Shown piece after piece: positions 10,471-20,710 of a DNA stretch of 64,000 bases (within the stretch, counting starts at the first letter, position 1; each line of letters opens with the position of its first letter). The notes under the pieces are model-generated. The model ran no database searches. It was not told the DNA's origin and was given only the letters and a program-made list of their open reading frames with translations. A program made the position numbers and the translations under genes. This DNA is from Sabellastarte sp. h YS-2021 (lineage: Eukaryota; Annelida; Polychaeta; Sabellida; Sabellidae), in contig OZ024931.1 of assembly GCA_964017235.1 (NCBI GenBank), forward strand, positions 95,389,721 to 95,453,720, written 5' to 3'.

Positions 10471-12470
10471 GCCATGATCTACCAGTTTTGATATGACCTG
10501 ACTGAGAAGGGATACTGGAGGAAAGGCATACACATCCAGGTTGCTCCATGATAGGCTGAGAGCATCCACTGCCCAAGCTGTCGAGTCCGGAACCGGAGAG
10601 ACAAACTTGGGAAGCTTGTGATTGAATCGGGTGGCAAAAAGATCTATCTGCAGTTGGCCCCAGTTGGAGCACAAGCAATTGAATACCTGTTGAGACAGGC
10701 ACCACTCGGTATGGATCACCTGATTGTGCCGGGATAGCTTGTCTGCTATGACATTCAAGCGACCCGGGATGACACCAGGATAGGAGTCGCCAAAGTAGGG
10801 CACAGAGAGAACCTGATCTCATACCGCCCTCTTTATTGATGTAAGACACTACAGTTGTGTTGTCTGTTGCTATGAGAACAATCTGTCCCCTGCACTGCTG
10901 CTCGAAACTCTTGAGTGCCAGAAGATCTGCCTTGAGTTCCAAGAAGTTGATATGGAGGCGACTTTCGGATTCTGACCAAACGCCTCTTGCTGTGGATCCC
11001 CCTAAGTGTGCGCCCCAGCCTTCGTCTGTAAATATTTGTAGGGCGTGCTGAAGGGGGTGAAAGGGTTGCCCCTTTAGTACATTGTTCTTGTCCAACCACC
11101 AATCCAGGTGTGGATGAAGAGAGAGGGGAACTGGAATAATCTTCTCCAGGCTCTCCGGCACATGCCAGTGTCTTTTTAGATGCCACTGAACCGGTCTCAT
11201 GTGAAGACGGCCGGCCCACACTTGCTTTTCTGTGGCAGTAAGCAGCCCGATTAGGGACATGAAATGTCGGACTGAACAACAGTCCCTGCCTTTGATGAAC
11301 TGTAGTTTCTGCTGAAGAGCGATCCATCTGTCCTGAGTGGGCAACACTCGACCCGACAGTAGGTCGAACCGGTAACCTACGAAATTGAAAACCTGTTGAG
11401 GCGTAAGTTCCGATTTCTCCATGTTTACCACCCACCCTAGTTCGTGGCACAGGGCCAAGAGGGTCTGGGTATGTAATTGGCAAGTTTCCTGGTCCGGGGC
11501 TCTGACTAACCAGTCGTCGAGGTACTGGTGGATCTGGATACCCCGTGCTTGAGCCATCAGTTTCACCTCCTTGACTACCTTGGTAAATTCCAGTGGAGCT
11601 GTGGCGAGCCCGAAAGGGAGGGCCGTGAATTGATAAGCTTTGTTTCCCAGAAAGAACCTGAGATACTTTCGTGATCTCTGACTGATGGGGATGTGAAAAT
11701 AAGCGTCGCTGAAATCCAGCGACGTTACCCACTCCCCCCTTTGGGAGAGACAACCTTATTGTTTCCGGAGTTTCCATTTTGAAGGTGCCTGGTTTCAAGA
11801 AAAGATTTAGATGGCTGAGGTCCAAGATAGGTCTCCATCTATGATTTGATTTTGGTACCAGAAAGAGGCGGTTGTAAAAGGCCAGGGAGGATCTTATGAC
11901 CACCTTTTCGACTACCAACTTGTTTATGAGTTCTGTTAATGCTTGAAACAAGGCCTTGCTCTTCCCTGGGTGAGCATAACCACTCTTGATCACAGGGGAT
12001 CGGGTCAGAGGTGGTCTGGTTTTGAAGGGTAGCGTGTATCCCTCTCGCAAAATCGAGACCACCCTTGGATTCGCCCCCAGAGTGAGCCAAACTTGCCAAA
12101 ACTTTTGCAGTCTGCCCCCTACAGCCAAACTTGGGGCAACATTGGGGACATTTGGAACATGTGGGGCAAAAAGACATTGATTTGCACAAAAAACACCTTT
12201 CACATCTTTTATTTTTATCTTTGGTATACAGGGACTTATACCTTTCTTTTGCGGTTGCCCTTGGAAACAAACAGAATGAACATGATCGACAGCAAGATAG
12301 GACACATTTTGAAAAGATAAACTTGGTGTCTGCTGAGCTTTGTTTAAACATGGACTGCCTACTACTTCTGACTTTACAGTCTTGTTTAAGGTCATGCTGT
12401 CCAAATTTGCAATTACTGATGTTGAGGGAGTTGGACACAATAGGTAATTGTCATTTATATTACTTGTAAC
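10132..12470 (-). pseudogene. DIRS-B reverse transcriptase - RNase H - methyltransferase-like polyprotein
   Basis: The N-terminal RT half (about 11745-12470) has VGGRLQKFW, FLVPKSNHRWRPILDLSHL and FKMETPETIRLSL. A frameshift near 11745 follows. RT continues with QIHQYLDDWLVRA (about 11520), thumb and connection, then RNase H (FTDEGWGAHL, LELKADLLAL, ATDNTTVVSYI) to about 10800. Three residues present in the other elements between FTD and EGWG are missing here. A net 32-nt deletion near 10775 separates RNase H from a complete methyltransferase-like domain (10132-10770: IDLFATRFNHKLP, VYAFPPVSLLSQV, ILIAPGWPNMPWFWDL). RT and RNase H copy element RNA into DNA. The methyltransferase-like domain is known from the DIRS order; its job is not established. 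Confidence 0.9.
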
Positions 12471-14657
12471 CTCTCGATTTAGAGAAACGGGGATTGGCAC
12501 CACGTCCTCTGCCACGACCCCGGCCTCTATTCCGGCTAAACTGTCTCCAAGCCTGACGGTCCTGATCTCCGGTACCGGTATTCCTACTGTCTCTGCTTTC
12601 ATAGGGACGGTACCTATGAGAAGATCTCCAGCCGGTCTGTTGGGCAGCACCCGGACCGGGTCTGGGAACAGAACCGGAGGAGTGATGACTGGCAATATCT
12701 TGTTCAGCTGTGCGAATAACAGCATCAGGGAAAAGCCCATGTCCAAATAACGGAGCATTTCTCAACTGGTTATAGGTGTCAGGTTTGATGCCATTCTTAA
12801 CAAGATCAAGGTAAGAATCCCTACGCAGCAAAATCAAGTTGGACATTTGTACAAAAAGACTGTCCGCTAGGTGCTGAAGCGCAGTGCCCATGGCCACGGA
12901 CACATTCTGGTGAAAAGCAGTAAGGTCTTTCAAGTCTGAGAGGGCAGCGGATACTTCCTTGGGGGCTTTTCCCTTATTAATTCTAGCATGAAGCATGTTG
13001 ACATGGCCGGTCATGCATTCCTGTAACTCACTGGTGCAACGGTTAAACCTTGCCGCATGATTCACAATGTAAGAATTTTCCCGGGCGCACTTCTCCCACC
13101 GACGCAAGTATTCCTGTGAAATAGGACGCGAAGGAGGTCCGGTGGCAGGGTAAGCAGATGCTTTCACAATGCGAGGGAATTGGGAATTCACCTTTGCCTC
13201 TGAATTGTGCCAACTAAACAAAGTCTTTCCAGGCCTATGCGGACCCTCCGGTCTGATCATATGCATCTGGTACCATCTATTTTGTGACTTCGGGACTTTG
13301 ACAAACTGATCTTTTTTCAATCCAGCCGAGTCCTGGGAATGTGAAGGGTAACCCTCCGCCACCACTGTGTTCAACTTTTCTAATTTTTGACAGAGCCAGT
13401 TGTCCGGCGGCATGGCTACAGAGATGCGGGCAGGCCTCTTTGGTAGTTTCCCCTTCCAGGGGTTATTACTCTTATCAGGCTCACTGAGATCACTTTCAAA
13501 TGTGGGGATACGATTCCATCCCATAAAAGAACGGATGGACCTAACTGTCCCTCTATAGTTCATATCCTCTGTTTGTTCAGGCCTGTCCAAGGTATCAGAA
13601 GATATCTCACCTTCATCAGAAACCTGGTCGTCGGAGAAACTGGCTTCAGAAGGAGGAGGGTCAATGTCCAAATTATCCGGCTCTGGTGGGGCCCGGTAAG
13701 CATCTGAACAGTGGAATCCCCAAAGAGAGATGAAGAAGTCTGATCTACTGGGGGAGCTTGACCGGATGAACCGGGTTGAGCAAAGCCTTGACCGGTTGTA
13801 CCGGGAAGAAAGAGTCCTGACTGTTCCGGGTCGGAACCAACAGAGGAAAGTGGAGCAGGCTTACGCTTTAACTTCTGCACGACCTCCGGACCGGAGGAGA
13901 CTTGAGCTTGAGCCGGTGGCTTAACCTGGACTGGTGCAGATTTGACATAAAGAGTGGCCACATCAGGAGAGGGAGACACCTGTCTCTTTTTTTAATGTTT
14001 ATCCTCTTTATGGTCCTTGCGGGATTTACGTGACTTCTTTTGATCCTTAACATCCCTTTCCACACTTTTACTGGCCTGTTGTTTGTCGACCTCACCTTCT
14101 GCCGGGAACTCCACCGGACCGGTGAGCCGAGCAGAAGGGGGAATAAAAGGAGTATCTGAAATTGCAGCATGGGAAGGCACATGCTGGACAGACGATTTTG
14201 GGGTAGAGAAAACGTTGCCCCTGGAGAGTAATGCCTCAAACCGGGCGAACTGTTCAGCCCATTGATCCGACATTTGTTGGAGTTGATCAGAGGTAACAAA
14301 AGAAGAACTAGAACTTGAAGACTCTGGCTGCGCATGCACAGGAGGTTGAGAGGCAGAAGGCGATGGTTGAAAAACAGGCTCTTTATCTTCGACAGAAGCA
14401 ATAACTGTTACCTGATCCGGAGACACCAAAACCCCCGCCTTTTTGTCCTTGCGTATCTTATATGTAGGGGTGGCTAGCATATCCTTTTGGGTATCAATGA
14501 ACCCGTCACAAATAACACAAGATTTCTTAGCAACACAGTCATCATCTCCAATGCCCTTGTCACGGCATCTGGCACAGCGTTTGTGCAAATCAAAGGAGGC
14601 CATAATGTGGCCGCATACACCTCGCCTCTGCCCTTTCTTATCTCCAGGGGATGCCAT
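12460..14657 (-). pseudogene. DIRS-B Gag-like protein, one stop and one frameshift
   Basis: The start chosen is ATG 14655-14657 (MASPGDKKGQRRG), because the cysteine motif (VCGHI, CARC, CVICDGF) follows at the same spacing as in A and C. The first frame ends with TAA near 13989 inside a lysine run, resumes in the same frame, and shifts near 13690. The last 403 codons (12460-13671) are intact: an acidic Ser-rich part, WYQMHMIRPEGPHRPGKTLF, a helix-rich block, and a C-terminal Arg/Gly tail (NRGRGRGRGRGANPRF) typical of RNA binding. The RT frame begins upstream of this stop, so the two frames overlap. Confidence 0.82.
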
Positions 14658-14765
14658 GATATATAAACACAATAATAAACTACAAAGTTGAGAAGAATTC
14701 ACTTGCAAAGCACATAAAAAAATTAAAATAGTTTCTCTTAAACTTCAAGCGTTTCAAATCCTCAC

Positions 14766-14951
14766 GCGCCAAACAAAAAGAGGAAGAGTATACCGGCAGG
14801 TAGGCTGTACAGCCACCTGGCGAGTGAACAGGACACTACCGGTCCCGGCCAGAGCCCAGCTCAGGACGTTTTTTTCTAACGTTTGGCGTGACCGGCAGAG
14901 CCCCGGACAAATGCATCTGTCCACTAGGTAAGTTGTATTAACGCAATAAAA
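14766..14951 (-). repeat. DIRS-B 5' inverted terminal repeat
   Basis: Reverse complement of the 3' ITR. The terminal GTATTAACGCAATAAAA corresponds to the ICR second half. Gag starts about 110 bp inside it. Confidence 0.9.
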
Positions 14952-15345
14952 ATGATTTTTGGGAAAAGACGGCAGTAGACTCTAGAGATACCCTGTGGGT
15001 AAAAAATTTCATCAAAATCGCTCTATCTCTTACCATTTCTGAGATAATTGCATTTTACATATCCGAAGCACGTTTTAAGTTGTCATCCTGACAAGCACAC
15101 CCCTTTGAAAAACATGTTTTTGGTCATGTGACTTCTCTGTTTGGTTGAAATGTCATGACACCATATTCAGAAATTTTTCCCAGGGCTACTGCATACATGT
15201 GTTAAATTTGAAGAGAATCCCCCAGTGGTTGCCGAGCTATAAGCAATAGAAAATGCGGGAGCTGGCAGAGCCGGAGGACCCACTGTCTCTCCTGTCTCCC
15301 CTAAATACAAACAAACATCCCTTGCGGTATGCTTAATACTTATCC
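14952..15345. repeat. CAAGATGGC-type array end and tail, resumed after DIRS-B
   Basis: Contains GACTCTAGAGATACCCTGTG and CTCTATCTCTTACC, then a tail with TTGTCATCCTGACAAGC, GGTCATGTGACTTCTCTG, GGTTGAAATGTCATGACACC and TTTTCCCAGGGCTACTGCAT. It ends in a decayed version of the hairpin seen intact at 57692-57713. The same tail is at 46320-46590, 51900-52130 and 57470-57713. Confidence 0.85.
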
Positions 15346-15509
15346 TGTCACTAAATAAAGTGTAGCAGTATGATCTATGAATATTAATTTTAAAAAATAG
15401 CATCAGATGCCCGTACCCCACAGCCTGGGGAAACAGTTTTCAACACCATGAGATATAGAAGTAGTGAAACAGTACAAAGATCGGGATACTTTCAGAGCAG
15501 TGTCAGTTA
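15346..15509. repeat. Dispersed repeat shared with 59086-59190, left part
   Basis: ATAGCATCAGATGCCCGTACC, CCCACAGCCTGGGGAAA, CACCATGAGATATAGAAGTAG and TACTTTCAGAGCAGTGTCAG occur here and at 59.1 kb. The homology breaks at the TA at 15508-15509 and resumes at 16684, which marks a TIR-element insertion. Confidence 0.88.
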
Positions 15510-16683
15510 CCGTAAATGACCTATTTAGCGCATCCGCCCTTGTAACCGCACCCTATCTCTTTTCAAAGCAATATACTGGACAACTTCTAGTGGGTGGACG
15601 ATTAGACAGTGACAGTGTACAATCGCGGTTGGTTACAAAAGGGTAATAATGACCGATTATTCAGCTTAAATCTCACCTTTCTCAATTTTCTTTAATATCC
15701 ACATATTTTTTATATAATTTACGTATTTTTACTTAATAAATTGACATTTTTGCCATGGATTTCGAGTTTGTTTTCATCTACCGCCATATTTACAGGAAGT
15801 GGGTTCTTTCTAGTACTGCAACGATAGTTCGGTGGTTCGGTATATTCGGTCATTTTCGGTGAAACAGAGATCCGCGAACCACTTGGTGGCAAACGAAAGT
15901 TCGCGAATCTCATCCCGAGTCGCGGTAACGCATATATATTGCATTATCGCCCGCGTTTTCGCTGTAAATATTGGGAAAATTAGACGAATTTTGTTTAAAA
16001 ATCAAATAAAAGGACACATATATTGTCTTTTTAACCCAATTCCTCCATGTTTCCTTGCTTCTAAATGCCTTAATTTGATTGGTCGAGCAGAAACGGCACT
16101 GTCCAATCATACTTCGTTTAACAAAAATTCGGTATTTATCAATAGAAAACACGTTTATAGTAAGTGATGTAAACTCACCAGTGGATGTAAATTTGCCACT
16201 TTTTTCATAGTTTTGTTAAATATATATAGAAATAAATATCTATTGCACAACAAGATTTTATTATCCAGTTTTTAATATTTTCACTTTTTAAGGTATATTT
16301 TTGCATAATGCACTCTTACAAGTGACTTCAAAGACAATTGTTAACAAGTAATAGCAAACATGAACACTGCTCATTTGCGCTTATATTTGGAAATGACCAC
16401 TGCACAGGCAAGTTAAATTATGTCAAATTGATTCGTGAATCGATTTGGTTTGCAATGATTGTTCGCGGATCGATTTGGTTCGTAATATTTTGATTCGTTG
16501 CACCCCTAGTTCTTTCGGTAGATTCTAAATGTCGAAACACTGTTATTCTTACCGGATTCACCTATACTTCATCCTGGAAAGTGTTTCATAATGGGTGCGC
16601 TAAAAGGGGAATTTTTTCTCACCAAAAATTCAATAAAAATAGACTTTCCTTAGCGCACTGTGCACTAAATAGGTCATTTACGG
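15510..16683. mobile_element. TA-duplicating inverted-repeat element (non-autonomous), interrupted by a hAT MITE
   Basis: Terminal inverted repeats start CCGTAAATGACCTATTTAG (15510 on) and mirror at 16665-16683, with about 23 bp and one mismatch. A TA flanks each side (15508-15509, 16684-16685). The 59.17-kb copy of the flanking repeat reads straight through GTCAGTTATATTAAG with a single TA, so it is the unoccupied site. Without the nested hAT element and its duplication it is about 468 bp. No transposase is visible. The TA duplication fits Tc1/mariner-like or other TA-targeting families, and the family is not resolved. Confidence 0.88.
15811..16508. mobile_element. hAT-like miniature element nested in the TA element
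   Basis: An 8-bp direct duplication GTTCTTTC flanks it (15803-15810 and 16509-16516). The ends are imperfect inverted repeats of the hAT type: TAG-TGCAACGA at the left and TCGTTGCACCCCTA at the right. 698 bp with no open frame of note. It has subterminal GATCGATTTGGTTCG-type repeats at about 16430-16490. Confidence 0.85.
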
Positions 16684-16965
16684 TATATAAAGCTCCAAAT
16701 AATGTTTAAGTAGAGAAAATAACATCTAAGAGGAAGAATATGTATGTAAAGATAAAGTACATGTATTAAAACAAGACAATTCAATAGAAAGATGACAGCA
16801 TTCATCAGTAAACTAATTATTTTGAAACTGAAAAATTTATTAACTGTGAGAAATAAAATAGCTGTCAATGGAAATAGCACAGTTATGTAAAAGTACATAT
16901 AATAATCAGTTGCAGCAATCCATATATCTTTGTCATACGAAAAAGATGTCTCAAATATGGCAGGT
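16684..16965. repeat. Dispersed repeat shared with 59190-59320, right part
   Basis: AAGTAGAGAAAATAACATCTAAG, GTATGTAAAGATAAAGTA, AAAACAAGACAATTCAATAG and ATGACAGCATTCATCAGTAAAC match 59.2-59.3 kb. No coding signal. Confidence 0.8.
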
Positions 16966-18000
16966 GAACACACTTTGGCAGAGCCAAAGTTACAGGTCAT
17001 ACCATGATGCACACCTACAACCCTTAATGAATGTCCCTACCGAGTGTCAACCCGTCTGCACCTTCCGGGATCAAAAGAAATAGCCCCGACAAGATTTTAA
17101 ATTCATGGTCACTAAAATGTTAAAGGACAAATTAAGATCACACCATGATGTTGCACACCTACAACCCTGAAGCAATGTCCCTACCAAATATCTACTTCCT
17201 GCACTTTATGGTTTCAGAGATATAGCCTGGAAAAAATTTTAAAGGTCAAGGTCACTACAGCAAGAGCAAAGGTCAAATCAAGGTCACATGATGTTGCACA
17301 CCTACAACCCTGAAGCAATATCCCTACAAAGTATCAACTTCCTAGACAACTGCCCAGACAAGATATTATACGTCAAGGTCACTACAGCCAGGTCAAAGGT
17401 CAAATCAAGGTGACACTATGACATTGCACACCTACACCCCCTAACCAATGTCCCTACCATGTAAAAACCGGCTACACCTTACGGTTTTCGTGATATAACC
17501 CGGACAAGATTTTATAGGTCAAGGTTACTACAGGAAGGTCAAATCTGGGTCACACAATAACATTGCACACTTACAATCCCCGATCAATGTCCCTACCAAG
17601 TATCAACTTCCTACACCTTACGTTTGCCGAGACATAGCCCGTACAAGATTTCATAGGTCAAGGTCACTACGGCAAGGCTGATTGTCAAATCAAGTCATAG
17701 CATGATGTTGCACACCTGCAGCCCTGAACCAGTGTCCCTACTAATTATCACACACCTTACGGTTTCTCAGATATAGCCCGGACAAGATTTTATAGGTCAA
17801 TACGTCAAGGTGAAAAGTCAAAATAAAGGTCACACCATGACGTTGCACACGTACACCCCCTAACCAATGTCCCTACCAAGTATCAATTTTCTACACCTTA
17901 CGGTTTCCGAGATATATCCCAGACAAGATTTTCAAACTCAAGGTCACTACAGCAAGGTCAAATCAAGGTCAGTCACACCATGATGTTGCACACCTACACC
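16966..18000. repeat. About 146-bp AGGTCA-rich satellite array
   Basis: About seven diverged units with TTGCACACCTACAACCC, CAATGTCCCTACCAAGTATC, CTTACGGTTTCCGAGATATAG, CCGGACAAGATTTTATAGGTC and AAGGTCACTACAGCAAGG. One unit holds a perfect AGGTCAAAGGTCA (17390-17402). The same array is at 59520-60052 and 61556-61800. Confidence 0.92.
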
Positions 18001-18355
18001 TGAGCGTAATTTCGCGAGTTTGTACAAACTTTGGGTGAGTTGTCACGAAACCAACTCACCAATGCATCTGCGCTGTTGCTACCAGGTGAAACACTCCAAA
18101 CAACCACTGACTGAAGACATTTGTCTATTATCGGAAGTGACGACATACATATTTCCTCATGGAATTAGATGAAAGAGACACAAAAGTGAGTTTATTTTAT
18201 TTGATGCATCCAGCTAACAGTAACTCTCGGGACAATTAGGGTATTCTCGCGAGATCTCAGTGCTTTTTGTCGAATTATTGACTCATCTACTGCATATATT
18301 TTCACAGGCCAAACAGTCAAACAACTACTGACTGAATAAATTTGTCTATTATTAG
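18001..18355. other. Unclassified segment with a short internal direct duplication
   Basis: CAAACAACCACTGACTGAA...TTTGTCTATTAT near 18094-18132 recurs at about 18318-18353. The part near 18190-18220 (TTTATTTGATGCATCCAGCTAACAG) resembles 25016-25045, on the far side of the SINE. No gene seen. Confidence 0.5.
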
Positions 18356-18630
18356 GGTGTCATGTGGCTCAGTTGGTAGGGTGTTGGACTTATAATCCAA
18401 GGGTCGTGGGTTCGACCCCCAGTGATGCCAACTGTTTCATGTGGGATAACATCCTTGTGCAAGATGTTAACCTGGTCTGTGCCTCTCTCCACCCAGGGGA
18501 AATATGGGTACCCAACTTTAAGGGATACTGGCTTCTGCGCCTTGCATGGCAGCAACAGGCAAGGTTACCAAGGCTAGCTATCCTTGCTGGGGTAATACTG
18601 TGTAAAACACTTTCAGCTAATAATAGAAAA
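18356..18630 (+). mobile_element. tRNA-derived SINE, head and body (split by DIRS-C)
   Basis: Positions 18356-18430 fold as a tRNA: acceptor GGTGTCA/TGATGCC, A-box TGGCTCAGTTGG, anticodon stem TTGGA/TCCAA with loop CTTATAA (anticodon TAT, Ile type), and B-box GGTTCGACCCC. There is a mismatch at the base of the T stem. It runs directly into a SINE body (TGCAAGATGTTAACCTGGTC, CTCTCCACCCAGGGG). The body is cut at 18630 by DIRS-C, and its 3' end with an ATT tail is at 24934-24971. RNA polymerase III boxes are intact in sequence. Confidence 0.85.
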
Positions 18631-18814
18631 TTGAAAATTTTAATTACTTAAATGTAGCTTTTATAAGCTACAAGCTTACCATGTGGGACTGAATGCTTTA
18701 CTGGTTGCCGCGAGGCACAGACGACCAACGCTCGAGAAAAACAAGCATGCAGTTGGTTCGGCCTCATAGGTTGTCGTGACGTCATCACTTCCTGTGTATC
18801 AGCCTCCTTTTCGT
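18631..18814 (-). repeat. DIRS-C 3' inverted terminal repeat
   Basis: 18674-18814 mirrors 24777-24914 (ACTGGTTGCCGCGAGGC, GACGACCAACGCTCGAG, GTCGTGACGTCATCACTTCC). The outer 43 bases pair only with the ICR. It contains a perfect TGACGTCA palindrome. Confidence 0.9.
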
Positions 18815-18874
18815 TGAGATTAAACCCATGTCCCCTCAGCTGTAATACAGCGGGGAGGTAGGGTGGGACTCTTC

Positions 18875-18979
18875 TCAGTCCCACATGGTAAGCTTGTAGC
18901 TTATAAAAGCTACATTTAAGTAATTAAAATTTTCAATTTTATTGCGCTACAATAGCTTACCATGTGGGACTGAATGCTG
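18875..18979 (-). repeat. DIRS-C internal complementary region
   Basis: 18875-18936 is complementary to the left terminus from 18631. 18937-18979 (TTTTATTGCGCTACAATAGC) is complementary to the right terminus ending at 24933. Confidence 0.92.
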
Positions 18980-19449
18980 AATTCAACCGCCCGGTGGCGG
19001 GATTACAGCTGAGACTGGAAGGTCTGAATGTTGTTTTTCTCGAATTGAGAGTAATAAAAAATAGTTCCAAAAAATTTCCAGTCTGAGTCCCATTTACAGA
19101 GTCCCAATCCTGAAGGTCGGACTTGTAAAGAGCCAAAAACCTGATGAGAATACACAGTGTCGTACACTGTAGGGTGTTTGGAAGGAGGATTGTGTACCCG
19201 GAGTACACAGATAGGAAGAACCCCTAAGGGCTATGACGTCAGAAATGAGGTCAAGGTTCGAGAATTGCTATTTGCAACCTTATTTATAAGACAACCTTAT
19301 GGTCCCAAGAAGTTAACGTAAATTTAATATGTGTGACCTTACCTGTAACACCCTGATGAGGTAGCTTATACCTAGACCTGGGGAGACTCCTGAAGGATTA
19401 GCTGTAGCGGACGTGCCCCCCCCCCCCCCTTTAGTTTCCGAAGAAGACA

Positions 19450-20710
19450 TCACTGAGGAGAAGAGTCTAGGACCTGTTGAGCCGCTACTACTGGTCCCAG
19501 ATACATGTTGTTGTCGTTGTCCGACCAAGTAAGGTCTTTTAGGTAAAAATTGGTAAACGTGTTGTGAGCTTTCCAGTGACACGCTTGCATGATCTGGTCC
19601 ACCGATACCCCACCGTAAAAAGCCTTAGAGGCTGCGAAGGCCCTAATGTCATGCGCTTTAACTTGGACTAAGTCCAAGGCTTGCTGGTCTGCTTGCTTAT
19701 AACAAAGTAGAATGGTTTGTTTCAACCATGAAGAGAGAGTAGCGGGTCTGATATCTGAGGTATGTCCTTTCTTGAAGGAGATGAAAAGAAGGGACCGGGA
19801 CCCTCTCAGGTCCTTGGGTTCGGTCCAGATAGTACCTCAAAGCCCGTACAGGACACAAGGTCCTGTCTTCTTTGAATTGTCTATCTACAATGGTAGTCAA
19901 GGCAGGAATAGTCACCGGAGACACACTTTGAGAACCTTCTCTTGCTAGCTGGTTTTTGGCTATAAAATCTGATGAAGGGAACAAGGCCACCTTTTCCCAT
20001 TGGCCTAGATTAGATACTTTGTTGGCGACCCAGGCGTGGATTTCACTGCGGCGTTTGCCGGAGGCCAGAGCTAGCAAGAAAGCAGTCTTGAGAGTGAGAT
20101 GTTTGAGGTCTGTGTCTTTCATAGGCTCAAAGGGCGCTTTTGTGAGCTCATTGAGGACAACAGATAGGTTCCACTGAGGAAGGTTTCTGGAACTCTTGGG
20201 GCGATCCCTGTGAAAACTGGAGAGCAACCTGTGAAGGTCCTCATTATGGGCAATATGCTGGGCCGTAGGGCCTAGAGTGTCAACAATAGCTGTCCTGTAA
20301 CCATCAATGGTAGAGGGGCGCCTGTTTAGGTCTTGGTACAGATACATAAAGAAATCTGAGATTTGCTTCACAGATGGTGAGGAGAAATCCACCGAATTAT
20401 CTCTGCACCATTTTTCAAATAGGGCCCACTTTGATTTGTAGATGTTCCTTGTTGAAGACCGCTGAGGTGCAGCAATTCTCTCTGCCACTTCCACAGAGAA
20501 GCCTTGTTCTTGGAGTTGTCCACTCCTAGAGACCAGGCGTGGAGGTTGAGGTGCTGCGGGGAGCTGTGGAACACAAAGTTGTGGGACTGCTTGAGGAGTG
20601 TTGTCGACACCGGGAGTTGTAGAGGGATCTCTGTTGAGAGCTGCACTAGGTCCCAGAACCAGGGCATCCCTGGCCAGCCTGGGGCTATTAGAATGATCAG
20701 GCAGGTGCAT
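19450..20710 (-). pseudogene. DIRS-C tyrosine recombinase, one frameshift
   Basis: The candidate start is the ATG at 20708-20710 (MHLPDHSNSPRLARDAL), inside the methyltransferase region in a different frame. Core-binding part: YKSKWALFEKWCRDNSVDF, FFMYLYQDLNRRPS. The first catalytic Arg is in ALASGKRRSEIHAW. An extra C near 19815 shifts the frame after RYYLDRT. The remaining part (19450-19790) carries SSWLKQTILLCY, HDIRAFAAS (HxxR), QACHWKAHNTF and NFYLKD, with the nucleophilic Tyr codon at 19543-19545. All catalytic residues survive across two frames, so one indel is the only visible lesion. It overlaps the RT-RH-MT reading by about 340 nt, an arrangement known in DIRS elements. Confidence 0.92.

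Larger units (their letters stand above)
8428..14951 (-). mobile_element. DIRS-order retrotransposon B, near full length, defective
   Basis: A 6.5-kb element of a different family from A and C, with the same minus-strand layout. The ends are defined within 2 bases by the ICR at 8709-8822. They are confirmed by flank joining: sequence before 8428 plus sequence from 14952 restores the CAAGATGGC-type satellite (GCTGGAAA/ATGATTTTTGGG). No target duplication is present. It carries a Gag with one stop and one frameshift, a frameshifted RT, an intact-looking methyltransferase-like domain, and a recombinase stopped two codons before its catalytic tyrosine. A run of about 25 T at 9131-9156 lies in the non-coding stretch between recombinase and ICR. 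Confidence 0.93.

Noticed and set aside
18356..18430. Stand-alone tRNA-Ile(UAU) gene
   Set aside because: It continues without a terminator into a SINE body with an ATT tail beyond DIRS-C, and the T stem has a mismatch.
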